A stretch of DNA of 10,993 bases from assembly GCA_021812265.1 (NCBI GenBank), contig JAKAOI010000036.1, positions 1 to 10,993 on the forward strand. Direction: 5' to 3'. The notes beneath the pieces are model-generated. The model had not been told where the DNA came from. It searched no databases and worked only from the letters and a program-made list of their open reading frames with translations. The position numbers and the translations under genes are program-made. Each line of letters begins with the position of its first letter. Position 1 is the first letter of the stretch. Positions 1 to 6,780 of the stretch are shown here, piece after piece. This stretch comes from Chloroflexota bacterium (lineage in GTDB: Bacteria > Chloroflexota > Ktedonobacteria > Ktedonobacterales > JACDGC01).

Positions 1-765
1 ATCTCCGATAACCTGACCAAAGGTATATAAGATGGAGCCAACCGCCGGAAGCAGAAATTTTTGCCGGGCGTTTAAAACAAATGTAGCAATAAATGATAGA
101 CCCAGCATTATCGGCTGAATAAGCATAATACGAGAAAGCTGAATTACATCATTGGCTTTTTCGGGATTATTAAATACACCATACGCAAATAAATGCGCCA
201 ACTGAGGCATAAAAATTGCGCCGAGTATTGCAAATAGGGTTAGAAGCAATGTAACAACATTAAACACAACACTGGTTATATACCATGCGCTTTTTTTATC
301 TTTTTTATTAATCATATATTCCGTAAAAACCGGAATAAAGGCAGAGCTGAGCGCCCCACCGGCAATTAAATTGTATATTGCGTTCGGCAAGGTAAACGCC
401 AATGTAAAAGCGTCGGCAGCATTAGATGGGCCAAAGGTAGCGCCAAATAATGTGGTTCTGAATACACCGAGTATCCGACTGATAAAAAATGATGAGGTAA
501 TAATAAACGCCGCAACTGCCATTTGATCGCGTTTCAGCGCCTTCATAGACATAGAAGGCTGGCTGACATCTGGAGCAGCAGCGCTGGGTATACGGATAGT
601 CAACGCATCTAAATCCAAATCATAGGGCAAACTGTCATATGCAGTGCTATACATACTTTGAGAAGGATCCCCGCGCAAGCGAATCGTAGGCGGTATATAA
701 TCAGGAGCAAAAGGATAATTTGCCGATGATTGATCCTGTTGGTTTCGCTGAGGCTGCTCGTGCAT
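1..765 (-). CDS. murJ: MurJ/MviN-type lipid II flippase, N-terminal 255 residues (runs off left edge)
   Basis: Polytopic membrane protein expected to flip lipid-linked peptidoglycan precursor (lipid II) across the cytoplasmic membrane. The sequence shows the MurJ family start: a first membrane segment with SRILGVFRTTLFGATFG (about residues 96-112), then DAFTLAFTLPNAIYNLIAGG and GALSSAFIPVFTEY (about 118-150), followed by further hydrophobic segments (about 162-188 and 213-231). The C-terminal half lies outside the window. About 78 residues rich in Gln, Pro, Ser and Asp precede the first membrane segment, whereas most MurJ proteins begin close to it. I chose the ATG at 765 because AAGAGG lies 9 bases upstream (775-780). 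The ATG at 783 has no ribosome site and lies almost at the predicted transcript start. Family assignment is confident; the extension's role is unknown. Confidence 0.9.
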   Translation of the reverse strand, partial: MHEQPQRNQQDQSSANYPFAPDYIPPTIRLRGDPSQSMYSTAYDSLPYDLDLDALTIRIPSAAAPDVSQPSMSMKALKRDQMAVAAFIITSSFFISRILGVFRTTLFGATFGPSNAADAFTLAFTLPNAIYNLIAGGALSSAFIPVFTEYMINKKDKKSAWYITSVVFNVVTLLLTLFAILGAIFMPQLAHLFAYGVFNNPEKANDVIQLSRIMLIQPIMLGLSFIATFVLNARQKFLLPAVGSILYTFGQVIGD

Positions 766-791
766 CCGTAAAAACCTCTTCATGTATTTTT

Positions 792-820
792 ATTATAGGA
801 TAGTCGATTGAACCATTTAA
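792..820 (-). promoter_or_regulatory. Predicted murJ promoter with perfect TATAAT -10 box
   Basis: On the minus strand TATAAT occupies 797-792. A weak -35 candidate, TTAAAT (820-815), lies 17 bases upstream. Transcription would begin near 785, leaving a leader of about 20 bases before the ATG at 765, just enough for the AAGAGG ribosome site at 780-775. The -35 match is poor, so this rests mainly on the -10 box and its position. Confidence 0.5.
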
Positions 821-972
821 AGGATATCACACATACAATGTTTGCATAAAAGAAATTAGGAGCGCCGAGTATCTGCCGCTGCCCTTTATGCATTTGTGAT
901 ATGCCTGTGCAATTGAAAGTTCCAAAGTTTCAGCAAATTAAAATTGAGTTGGTGGTAACAGTATATATTCGC

Positions 973-1042
973 GCATATTGTATCACAGATATTATTTTGG
1001 GGATATCTATCCGCCAATATGGCCAATTGCGATACAATATGC
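973..1042. repeat. 12-bp perfect inverted repeat upstream of lepB
   Basis: GCATATTGTATC (973-984) and GATACAATATGC (1031-1042) are exact reverse complements separated by 46 bases. They lie in the stretch between murJ and the preferred lepB start. They could form a long-looped RNA hairpin in the lepB leader or be paired protein-binding half-sites. The rest of 784-1086 is AT-rich and I see no gene or clear promoter for lepB in it. This stretch is open in the lepB frame from 901, but its translation looks unlike a protein and lacks a ribosome site. Confidence 0.55.
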
Positions 1043-1086
1043 ACAGAAGGCTGTATACACGCTATTTGATTGAAAGATTAGGTATC

Positions 1087-1713
1087 ATGCAAAAAAAATT
1101 ACCCGCTAAAACATCTCAAAATGATCTGCAGGAATTTGCTTATACAACAAAATATGCGCCGAAACATACGTGGGGATTTGCGCGCGAAATTCTTGAAACA
1201 ATTTTTTTAAGCGCCATCATGTTTTTAGTCATCAATGTATCTATTAAAAGTGTTCAAGTTGATGGTATAAGTATGTATCCAACATTGCATAACAGCCAAT
1301 TTGTTATCGTAGATCGTTTGGCGTATGTGTTTAGTAATCCCAAACGAGGAGATATTATCGTTTTTGAATATCCACTGAATCATTCCGTTGATTATATTAA
1401 GCGCGTTATCGGAATACCTGGGGATACGGTTACGATTAACGCAAATGGCACAGTTTTAGTAAATGGCGTGCAGTTAAACGAACCATATATCAATAATATG
1501 GGCAACCCCTACGGAGCAGAGAAAATAACGCTCGGAGTAAATCAATACTTTGTGTTGGGCGATAATCGGCAGGAAAGCTCCGATTCACGCGATTGGGGAA
1601 CCGTAAACCGCAGCCTTATCATCGGGCAAGCGAAAATTGTTGTTGCTCCGCTGAGCGACTTCCATTTTCTCCCCGATGAATCAGCTGTGTTTTCACAGAT
1701 TCCCGCGCCATAA
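1087..1713 (+). CDS. lepB: Type I signal peptidase (LepB/SipS family)
   Basis: Membrane-anchored serine protease that removes signal peptides from secreted proteins on the outer face of the membrane. Counting from the ATG at 1087 (208 aa), there is one membrane segment at about 34-53. Box B follows, with GISMYPTL carrying the nucleophile Ser62. Box D, YIKRVIGIPGDTV, carries the general base Lys105. Box E, VLGDNRQESSDSRDWG, is also present. The Ser-Lys spacing of 43 fits the short Gram-positive type rather than E. coli LepB. The frame is open back to an ATG at 901 (270 aa) with another at 1039, but neither has a ribosome site and the added residues match no family feature. The 1087 start has only a weak TTAGG. 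It converges on accC, with 71 bases between the stop codons. Confidence 0.93.
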   Translation: MQKKLPAKTSQNDLQEFAYTTKYAPKHTWGFAREILETIFLSAIMFLVINVSIKSVQVDGISMYPTLHNSQFVIVDRLAYVFSNPKRGDIIVFEYPLNHSVDYIKRVIGIPGDTVTINANGTVLVNGVQLNEPYINNMGNPYGAEKITLGVNQYFVLGDNRQESSDSRDWGTVNRSLIIGQAKIVVAPLSDFHFLPDESAVFSQIPAP

Positions 1714-1726
1714 TCTTTACAAACAG

Positions 1727-1759
1727 GCGGCAATCAGAACATCTCGTACAGATTGCCGC
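1727..1759. terminator. Stem-loop between convergent lepB and accC, possible terminator
   Basis: GCGGCAATC (1727-1735) and GATTGCCGC (1751-1759) form a perfect 9-bp stem with a 15-base loop in the 71-base gap between the two convergent genes. Neither side has a good T-tract. On the minus strand it is followed only by CTGTTTGT. It may act as a weak bidirectional transcription barrier. The position is suggestive but termination itself is not shown. Confidence 0.4.
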
Positions 1760-1784
1760 GTCGCAGTTACCGCAAAAATACTGT

Positions 1785-3362
1785 CTATATACTGCGGCGC
1801 CAGCCAAGACCGGTAGATTTCCAGCGGCTGACAGATTGCGCCGGCGCAGTTTCTTCTGTATTCGAAACACCGTGGCTGCCTGTCATCATTTCTATAGCAG
1901 CCAGCGCCGCCATAGCTTGGCTATGTGTCAACCCAACATACGACGGATCTGATAAAATTTCCGCGCCATTTTTTATTTTTTCTGCGTCGACGTCCCATGT
2001 TTCAGCAATAAAACCAGTAGAAAGATCTGCCGCAATAAAGCGCGGATGCTCCATAATATATATAGCAAACGGGATGGTGGTTTTTAATCCGATTATAGAA
2101 TATTCCTGCAGCGCCCGTTTCATGCGTGTAATAGCCTCATCTCTGTTTGCGCCCCACACAATCAGCTTCGCCAGCAGTGAATCATAGTATAGAGAAACTT
2201 CAGCGCCGCGAAACAATCCGCTATCCACACGCACTCCCGGCCCTTGGGGTTCATGAACTTCTTGCACAAAACCGGCGCTTGGCAAAAATTTATTCAAAGA
2301 ATCTTCCGCCGTAATACGGCATTCAATAGCGTGGCCGCTGAAATGAATATCTTCTTGCCGAAAAGAGAGCGGAAGACCACCAGCGACACGAATTTGCTCT
2401 TTAACAAGATCAATTCCTGTGCGCAGTTCTGTAACAGGGTGTTCAACTTGAAGACGGGTATTTACTTCCATAAAATAAAAGTTTTTTTCATTGTCAAGCA
2501 AAAATTCAACGGTGCCGGCGCTCACATACCCTGCATGTTTTGCAATATTTACGGCGGCCGCAGTAATTTCATTGCGCAAAGCGTCACTCAAAACAGCAGA
2601 AGGTGTTTCTTCAACCAATTTTTGATTGCGGCGCTGCAACGAACATTCGCGTTCACCTAAATGCGCCACATTGCCATAGGCGTCACCAAAAATCTGCACT
2701 TCGATATGCCGCGCCGGTTTAATGGCTTTTTCCAAATACACACGTTCATCATTAAAGGCGGCTTTTGCTTCAGAGCGCGCCAGCCTCAGGGCGTCTTCCA
2801 AATCTTCCGGGCGATATACAAAGCGTATTCCTTTGCCGCCGCCGCCAGACGCGGCTTTCAGCAATACAGGGTATCCGATAGAATCGGCAAGACGTTTAGC
2901 CTCAGCGGCGTCGGCGATATCATGATTTACTCCGGGAGGAATCGGCGCATGCGCCTGTAAAGCAACATTTCTTGCGGAAGTTTTTTCTCCCAAAAGCCGC
3001 TGAATATGCGCCGGAGGGCCGACAAATATGATGTTGGCGTCGGCGCAGGCCTGCGCAAAATCAGGATTTTCTGATAAAAATCCGTACCCGGGATGGATTG
3101 CGCTGGCGCCAGTTTGTTGGGCAGCCGCAATAAGTTTTGGTATATTTAAATAACTTTGGCTGGCTTGCGGCTCTCCAATGCATATAGCGTCATCTGCTTC
3201 CCGCACATATAAAGAACCGCGGTCCGCAAAACTATATACAGCGATAGAGCGTATTCCCATATCCTTACAAGCGCGAATAATGCGCAAGGCAATTTCTCCC
3301 CGATTGGCAATTAAAAGCGATTGAATCGGAAAATCTTCCGGAAGTTTCTCAACAGATTGCAT
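1785..3362 (-). CDS. accC: Biotin carboxylase subunit of an acyl-CoA carboxylase
   Basis: Uses ATP and bicarbonate to carboxylate the biotin of a carrier protein, the first step of acetyl-CoA (or propionyl-CoA) carboxylation. The order of motifs is canonical: N-terminal LLIANRGEIALRIIRACKDM (16-35), HPGYGFLSEN (90-99), the ATP-grasp lysine at 169 with the glycine loop SGGGGKG (172-178), GERECSLQRRNQKLVEE (236-252), and the catalytic stretch MEVNTRLQVEHPV (298-310). At 525 aa it is longer than the ~450 aa of E. coli AccC. It has about 13 extra residues in front and a tail of roughly 60 after the core, ending WKSTGLGWRRSI. No carrier (accB) or carboxyltransferase gene is adjacent, so acetyl- versus propionyl-CoA specificity is open. 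GAAAGG lies about 10 bases before the ATG at 3362. Confidence 0.95.
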   Translation of the reverse strand: MQSVEKLPEDFPIQSLLIANRGEIALRIIRACKDMGIRSIAVYSFADRGSLYVREADDAICIGEPQASQSYLNIPKLIAAAQQTGASAIHPGYGFLSENPDFAQACADANIIFVGPPAHIQRLLGEKTSARNVALQAHAPIPPGVNHDIADAAEAKRLADSIGYPVLLKAASGGGGKGIRFVYRPEDLEDALRLARSEAKAAFNDERVYLEKAIKPARHIEVQIFGDAYGNVAHLGERECSLQRRNQKLVEETPSAVLSDALRNEITAAAVNIAKHAGYVSAGTVEFLLDNEKNFYFMEVNTRLQVEHPVTELRTGIDLVKEQIRVAGGLPLSFRQEDIHFSGHAIECRITAEDSLNKFLPSAGFVQEVHEPQGPGVRVDSGLFRGAEVSLYYDSLLAKLIVWGANRDEAITRMKRALQEYSIIGLKTTIPFAIYIMEHPRFIAADLSTGFIAETWDVDAEKIKNGAEILSDPSYVGLTHSQAMAALAAIEMMTGSHGVSNTEETAPAQSVSRWKSTGLGWRRSI

Positions 3363-3403
3363 TTTTTATAAACCTTTCTTGCAAAATTTTTTTAGTTTTT
3401 TTC

Positions 3404-3432
3404 ATCATAAACCTTTTTAAAAAGAACTTCAA
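3404..3432 (-). promoter_or_regulatory. Predicted accC promoter (TTGAAG - 17 bp - TATGAT)
   Basis: Minus-strand TTGAAG (3432-3427) and TATGAT (3409-3404) are separated by exactly 17 bases, a good housekeeping-sigma promoter. Transcription would start near 3397, about 35 bases before the accC ATG. The spacer contains the 12-bp palindrome CTTTTTAAAAAG (3413-3424), which could be an operator or chance in AT-rich DNA. Confidence 0.6.
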
Positions 3433-3437
3433 GATCG

Positions 3438-3616
3438 CCGGTTTTAGCTTACTCGAAAGCAAGCTATTCTCCTAGAAATCGAAAAATTACACTAAGAAAA
3501 CCGGACAAACAGGCGATCGCCTGTTCCACGTGAAACCAGGCGTAGCCTGGGCTGGAGAGAAATTTAGTTCTAAGCGCTGTTCCAATAAAATTTCTAACTC
3601 TAGTTTCGTCCAACTA
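3438..3616. repeat. Cluster of nested inverted repeats and palindromes
   Basis: Within about 180 bp there are six inverted repeats. They are CCGGTTTT (3438-3445) with AAAACCGG (3497-3504); inside that, TAGCTT (3445-3450) with AAGCTA (3461-3466); the perfect palindrome CAGGCGATCGCCTG (3510-3523); CCAGGC (3536-3541) with GCCTGG (3545-3550); AGAAATTT (3558-3565) with AAATTTCT (3588-3595); and TAGTT (3601-3605) with AACTA (3612-3616). A parS-like site sits at the centre. The density suggests a folded element: a repeat family, a MITE-like remnant, a structured RNA or a protein-binding region. Which one cannot be told from a single copy. Confidence 0.6.
3522..3537. promoter_or_regulatory. parS: parS-like centromere site (ParB binding)
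   Basis: TGTTCCACGTGAAACC matches the widely conserved bacterial chromosomal parS, TGTTTCACGTGAAACA, at 14 of 16 positions, including the whole CACGTG core and the GAAAC half. The left half, TGTTCCAC, equals that of the known variant TGTTCCACGTGGAACA, so this is a hybrid of two known half-sites. It is intergenic, as many parS sites are. It overlaps by two bases a perfect 14-bp palindrome and touches a 6-bp stem on the other side. In other bacteria such sites load ParB and then SMC/condensin near the replication origin. parA and parB are not in the window. Confidence 0.65.
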
Positions 3617-3699
3617 AAAATACGTAAACCAATTATCACTGCCAATGAAAAAAATTTAGATCCGCATAGATACACGAGTTATAATGGGAGATTTTTTTG

Positions 3700-3816
3700 A
3701 TGGCTTTTGCGCAGTATAATTTTGGGGATGGCAATATACTATGCGGCATTTTTATTTTTGTCGGTATAGATTATATTTTGTGGTCATGTTTTTTTTGCGC
3801 CGCTCGCGTCTCATAA
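3700..3816 (+). CDS. Doubtful 38-residue hydrophobic small protein
   Basis: ATG at 3700 opens 38 codons to TAA at 3814-3816. GGGAG (3686-3690) lies 9 bases upstream. The product is hydrophobic (ILCGIFIFVGIDYILW and CFFCAA) with three cysteines, and could be a single membrane helix. A perfect TATAAT at 3680-3685 lies just upstream, but it would start transcription near 3692, after the ribosome site, so the two signals do not fit together. I recognise no family. T-rich DNA readily encodes Phe/Ile/Leu by chance, so confidence is low. Confidence 0.2.
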   Translation: MAFAQYNFGDGNILCGIFIFVGIDYILWSCFFCAARVS

Positions 3817-3991
3817 TTTTTTGCAGACATTAGCAAAAACAACATTAAAAACGAAAAATGTTTGGCAGACACCATCCCAGTCTTCACAGACCATGCCGCG
3901 CGCGAGGTGAATCACTGCCGCGTATTTACCTGTTTGACAGCGCGGATTGAGCAATTCATTTTGTGAAATATAAGATTGGGGGCAGTGAAAC

Positions 3992-4024
3992 AAAAAAAAA
4001 GCGCGCCAGGGTTACCCGGCGCGC
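3992..4024 (-). terminator. Strong intrinsic terminator after the 635-residue gene
   Basis: Read on the minus strand, a 7-bp GC-only stem (4018-4024 with 4001-4007) continues after one unpaired base into 3 more pairs around a 3-base loop. A run of nine T (4000-3992) follows at once. It begins 15 bases past the stop codon at 4040. This is a textbook Rho-independent terminator and ends the minus-strand unit. Confidence 0.93.
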
Positions 4025-4039
4025 GCGGCATGGCAACGG

Positions 4040-5947
4040 CTATTTTTTCTGCGTATTGGCAGATGATTGGCGGGAGTTACTCTGAAAAGGCCACAAACGC
4101 CGCTGCTGTGGTTTCACATCACCTATAGGCTCGGCTGTATCAGCAGTTATTTGTTCATCGGGTTCCGGAGCCGGAATGGGTCGTGCGCCGGCTGGCGCTT
4201 TCAATGCCGCTGAGGGCACAACAGGCGTTGCGGCGTCTCCTGAAGCGGCGCGATTTTGTAAGCGGCGCTGCAAGGCAGTTATTTTTGATTGCTGTAAATT
4301 TTCATCGACAAACTGCGGGCGAATGTCATCTTTGTTTTGTACGGAAACCGATAAAAACCGATAATTATCTAATTCCACTTCAAATGTCGGCCCTTTAAGC
4401 ACCGCGCGCTGCTCGCCGCGTTTTGCAGGATTAGCAATTTTTAAGCCCAGTCGCCGCAGGGGAGCGCTTTCGCGGGGCAGCCATAACAGCTGCGCCAAAA
4501 TACGCAATTCATCAAACGATTCTAACGTTTGCAATTGCTCAGCGCTGCCGGTGGCTATCATACGCTGCGCCAAATTTGCGCGCGCCGTTTCTAGTTTTTG
4601 CAAGGAAGTGTCACTGCCGGGATCCCAATCTTCATCGGTTAGCAGCGCAGATGGCGGCGGGGGAATGGAAGCGCGCTTGCGCGGCAGATACGATCGCAGC
4701 CAAGTTTCTTCATCTACCAGCGGCAAAGCAGAACCACCTTTGCCTTCCAGCCAGCGATCCAGTTGAATACGTTCATCGGAAGACGGCTCATCTTGCGTCC
4801 ACAGCGCAGCGTGAACAGATCCCGAAGCGTTCCAAAGCCATACACGCGCGTCTTGCAGTGTATCGGCGTTTCCTTCAGCCAGCAAACCTGCTCGCCGTGT
4901 CAGCGCGTCGATGGCTTGAGTTTGCTGCAAGCGAAGCGCAATAGCAGTGTGAATACGCTCGGTTAACTCAACCAGCGCCAAAGATATTAAACGAATGCCA
5001 TCACGCCAAGAACCACTGCCTATATCGCTTGTCAATCGTTCAAAAAACTGAATTTCGTGTGTAGTTTCTACGCCAATTGCTTCTATGCGCGCGGCGCGAT
5101 CTTCCTCGGTTTCCCCTAAGCCAACACTCCACTCATCCTCATGTATGCGCAGTGTTTTTTGCAGCAGCAAAATCATCTTCCCGTCATGCGGCTCATCTTT
5201 TAATCGGATAACTCTTGCGCGGGCCATTGCCGCGCCTTCATGCGCCACGCGATAAAATTTATCATACAGCATACCCAGTCGATCTGCCACATCGGCCAAA
5301 ATTTCTGGATGATTGGGATCAACAGTAATGGAGCGAAGTTCGCGGGCAAAATCATGTGATTCGCGGCTGACGCCATGTAAACTTTGCCGTGCGGTTTGCC
5401 ACGCGGTAAAGCAGCGCAAAGAATCGGGTGAAGGCTCTGCCAATTCCGCCAGCAGCATATCCAGCGCGGCTGCGGCTTGGGCAAAATAATTTGCAGAAAG
5501 ACTGACGAAACGGCGGCGCAGCGACCGCTGCACATCGTCCCAATGCGGCAAAAACACTCGCATGGGCCGACCCAGCGCATAATCGCGCTCTACCCGGCGG
5601 CGCAACCCGCCGTCTATTCTGGCGCGCTGTGGCGCAATTGCTGAATCTACCGCATCCCAAGACTCCAACTGCCGCAGAATATCTGCGCAATCGGCTGATA
5701 TATCATCCGGCTCAGGCTCACCGCGATAGCGCAAAACAGCGCCAATATCCGCCGCAAGTTCATCTAAAGATATCCCTACTTCACCATCTAATTCATACTG
5801 TCGCAGCGCAGCAACAATTATTGCGCGGCGCTGCCGCCGACCCTCTGATTCATCTCCGGCAAAAATTCTTAAAAAATCTGTCTGACCGGAAAGCAGCGCA
5901 TTTGCTTCTCGTGATAAATCAACTATCCGTACATCTGTCATTGCCAT
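4040..5947 (-). CDS. Large charged protein, tentatively kleisin-like (JetA/DUF2397-related)
   Basis: I do not recognise this 635-residue protein with certainty. It is soluble, with no signal peptide or membrane segment. Residues about 35-100 (RRQRRAIIVAALRQYELDG, then SLDELAADIGAVL, then ADCADILRQLESWDAV) read like a winged-helix domain. Long amphipathic helices follow to about 380, with PPPP near 429-432 and a compact segment ending in a beta-like stretch (TFEVELDNYRFLSVSV, 521-536). The tail from about 565 is low-complexity Ala/Pro/Gln. Winged helix plus helical middle plus a Trp/Pro-containing end resembles DUF2397-type JetA, the kleisin-like subunit of Wadjet SMC complexes. This is inference from pattern only, and no JetB, JetC or JetD is adjacent. 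The ATG at 5947 follows AGGGGAGG by an unusually long 14 bases; the ATG at 5941 is further still. The gene is visibly richer in GC than the flagellar genes. Confidence 0.45.
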   Translation of the reverse strand: MAMTDVRIVDLSREANALLSGQTDFLRIFAGDESEGRRQRRAIIVAALRQYELDGEVGISLDELAADIGAVLRYRGEPEPDDISADCADILRQLESWDAVDSAIAPQRARIDGGLRRRVERDYALGRPMRVFLPHWDDVQRSLRRRFVSLSANYFAQAAAALDMLLAELAEPSPDSLRCFTAWQTARQSLHGVSRESHDFARELRSITVDPNHPEILADVADRLGMLYDKFYRVAHEGAAMARARVIRLKDEPHDGKMILLLQKTLRIHEDEWSVGLGETEEDRAARIEAIGVETTHEIQFFERLTSDIGSGSWRDGIRLISLALVELTERIHTAIALRLQQTQAIDALTRRAGLLAEGNADTLQDARVWLWNASGSVHAALWTQDEPSSDERIQLDRWLEGKGGSALPLVDEETWLRSYLPRKRASIPPPPSALLTDEDWDPGSDTSLQKLETARANLAQRMIATGSAEQLQTLESFDELRILAQLLWLPRESAPLRRLGLKIANPAKRGEQRAVLKGPTFEVELDNYRFLSVSVQNKDDIRPQFVDENLQQSKITALQRRLQNRAASGDAATPVVPSAALKAPAGARPIPAPEPDEQITADTAEPIGDVKPQQRRLWPFQSNSRQSSANTQKK

Positions 5948-6044
5948 ATCTGCGAAAAAAGCCTCCCCTGCGCCGCTGACGATTTATATTTCTCGCGGCT
6001 TCGCTGCCATATATATTGTTAGTGTAGCATTCAATCACCATTTT

Positions 6045-6059
6045 TACCATTTTATGGTA
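6045..6059. repeat. Small inverted repeat between the sortase gene and the 635-residue gene
   Basis: TACCAT (6045-6050) and ATGGTA (6054-6059) are perfect arms with a 3-base spacer, in the 131-base gap after the sortase stop. On the minus strand no T-tract follows, so it is a poor terminator for the sortase. A weak minus-strand promoter (TTGAAT 6034-6029, 17 bases, TATGGC 6011-6006) lies just downstream, so it may instead be an operator for the next gene. Confidence 0.3.
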
Positions 6060-6078
6060 TTCTTTTCTCTTTATATAT

Positions 6079-6765
6079 CTATGCCGGGGCAGCAATAACA
6101 ACATATCGCATGCTATCTACACCAAATGGATAACAGGTAAGCAGGGTTAAAATCGGCGTATCGGAGTTATCCAAAATCGATAAATCATTCGGGGAGACAA
6201 TACGAATTTGGCTTACTTTAAATCTTTCTGAACCGGTAGGAGTTTGCACATAAATAGGAAAACCAATCTGTAATTTATCAATATTTCTGAAAGCCATATT
6301 TCCATGGGAATATAACATGGAATTTCCGGCGGCGCCCGGATATGCAGAATAGATAAAGTGAGTTACCGTCATTCCTGGAGCAACTACCATCCAACCTTGT
6401 TCCAGCCCTCTTTCAACAATAGGGACATTAATATTAATTGCTGGGATAATCAATCGCATAACAGAAGTTTTATCCAGGGGAGTTGTTTGGTAACTAATCA
6501 TCTCATTATTAAATTGCTGCACAGTCGATTGCAGTGACGAGGCGGGAGTAGTTGTTTTAGACGGCAGCGTAGAATTTGCGTTTTTGCTGGATCCGCTGCT
6601 GCTGGTTATTTTTTGCGCCGGCAGCAAATGCAAGGATGGCGCTAATTGATAGAGGGAAACACCACCAACGGCGCCAAAGATCAATGCCGTACATAACGTT
6701 ATTGCTAATTGTACGAACATAGCGCGTTTTACGGCGCGTGTACTTTTTTTACGAAGGTTCGCCAT
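6079..6765 (-). CDS. Sortase family transpeptidase
   Basis: Membrane-anchored cysteine transpeptidase that cleaves a C-terminal sorting signal and joins surface proteins to the cell wall or to each other. The 228-residue protein has a basic start, one membrane segment (about 18-39) and a Ser/Thr-rich linker (about 53-85). The sortase beta-barrel then carries the three catalytic residues: His154 (MLYSHGN), Cys211 (ILTLLTCYPFG) and Arg220 (DSMRYVV). The TLxTC motif makes the family call secure. It is not a clear class A or B enzyme, and I would place it loosely with class D/E-like forms. GAAAGG lies 9 bases before the ATG at 6765. The gene begins 15 bases after the FliT-like gene, so they are probably co-transcribed. 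No LPXTG-type substrate is encoded in the window. Confidence 0.92.
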   Translation of the reverse strand: MANLRKKSTRAVKRAMFVQLAITLCTALIFGAVGGVSLYQLAPSLHLLPAQKITSSSGSSKNANSTLPSKTTTPASSLQSTVQQFNNEMISYQTTPLDKTSVMRLIIPAININVPIVERGLEQGWMVVAPGMTVTHFIYSAYPGAAGNSMLYSHGNMAFRNIDKLQIGFPIYVQTPTGSERFKVSQIRIVSPNDLSILDNSDTPILTLLTCYPFGVDSMRYVVIAAPA

Positions 6766-6780
6766 ACTAAAGAGCCTTTC

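Larger units (their letters stand above)
3363..4039. other. 677-bp intergenic region without a convincing gene
   Basis: This gap separates accC from the 635-residue gene, both on the minus strand. From left to right it holds the accC leader and promoter (to 3432), a cluster of inverted repeats with a parS-like site (3438-3616), and a TATAAT box at 3680-3685 followed by a doubtful 38-codon ORF (3700-3816). An A/T-rich stretch without recognisable content comes next, then the terminator of the upstream gene (3992-4024). Short minus-strand reading frames here lack ribosome sites and protein-like composition. No tRNA, SRP RNA, RNase P RNA or tmRNA signature was seen. Confidence 0.7.

Noticed and set aside
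901..1086. N-terminal extension of signal peptidase from the ATG at 901
   Set aside because: There is no ribosome site at 901 or 1039, the residues match no family feature, and the 12-bp inverted repeat suggests control DNA. The start at 1087 gives a normal-length enzyme.
1717..1870. Possible frameshift at the C-terminus of biotin carboxylase
   Set aside because: An alternative minus-strand frame reads plausibly to a stop at 1717, but the annotated frame also ends in a protein-like WK-containing tail. The core enzyme is complete and there is no direct sign of an indel.
1753..2960. Plus-strand reading frames across the biotin carboxylase gene
   Set aside because: They are antisense to a gene with fully conserved motifs and have no recognisable content of their own.
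3513..3520. GCGATCGC, the cyanobacterial HIP1 word
   Set aside because: It occurs as part of one palindrome, and the flagellar genes argue against a cyanobacterium.
3487..3993. Two short minus-strand reading frames (3487-3675 and 3811-3993)
   Set aside because: They overlap the palindrome cluster and follow a strong terminator respectively, lack ribosome sites, and read unlike proteins.
4040..5947. Complete Wadjet defence system
   Set aside because: Only one gene with tentative JetA-like character is present. Its neighbours are sortase and flagellar genes, not JetB, JetC or JetD.
4176..5979. Several plus- and minus-strand reading frames of 60-126 codons inside 4040-5947
   Set aside because: They are shadows of the 635-residue gene, whose GC-rich codons keep other frames open. 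None has family motifs.
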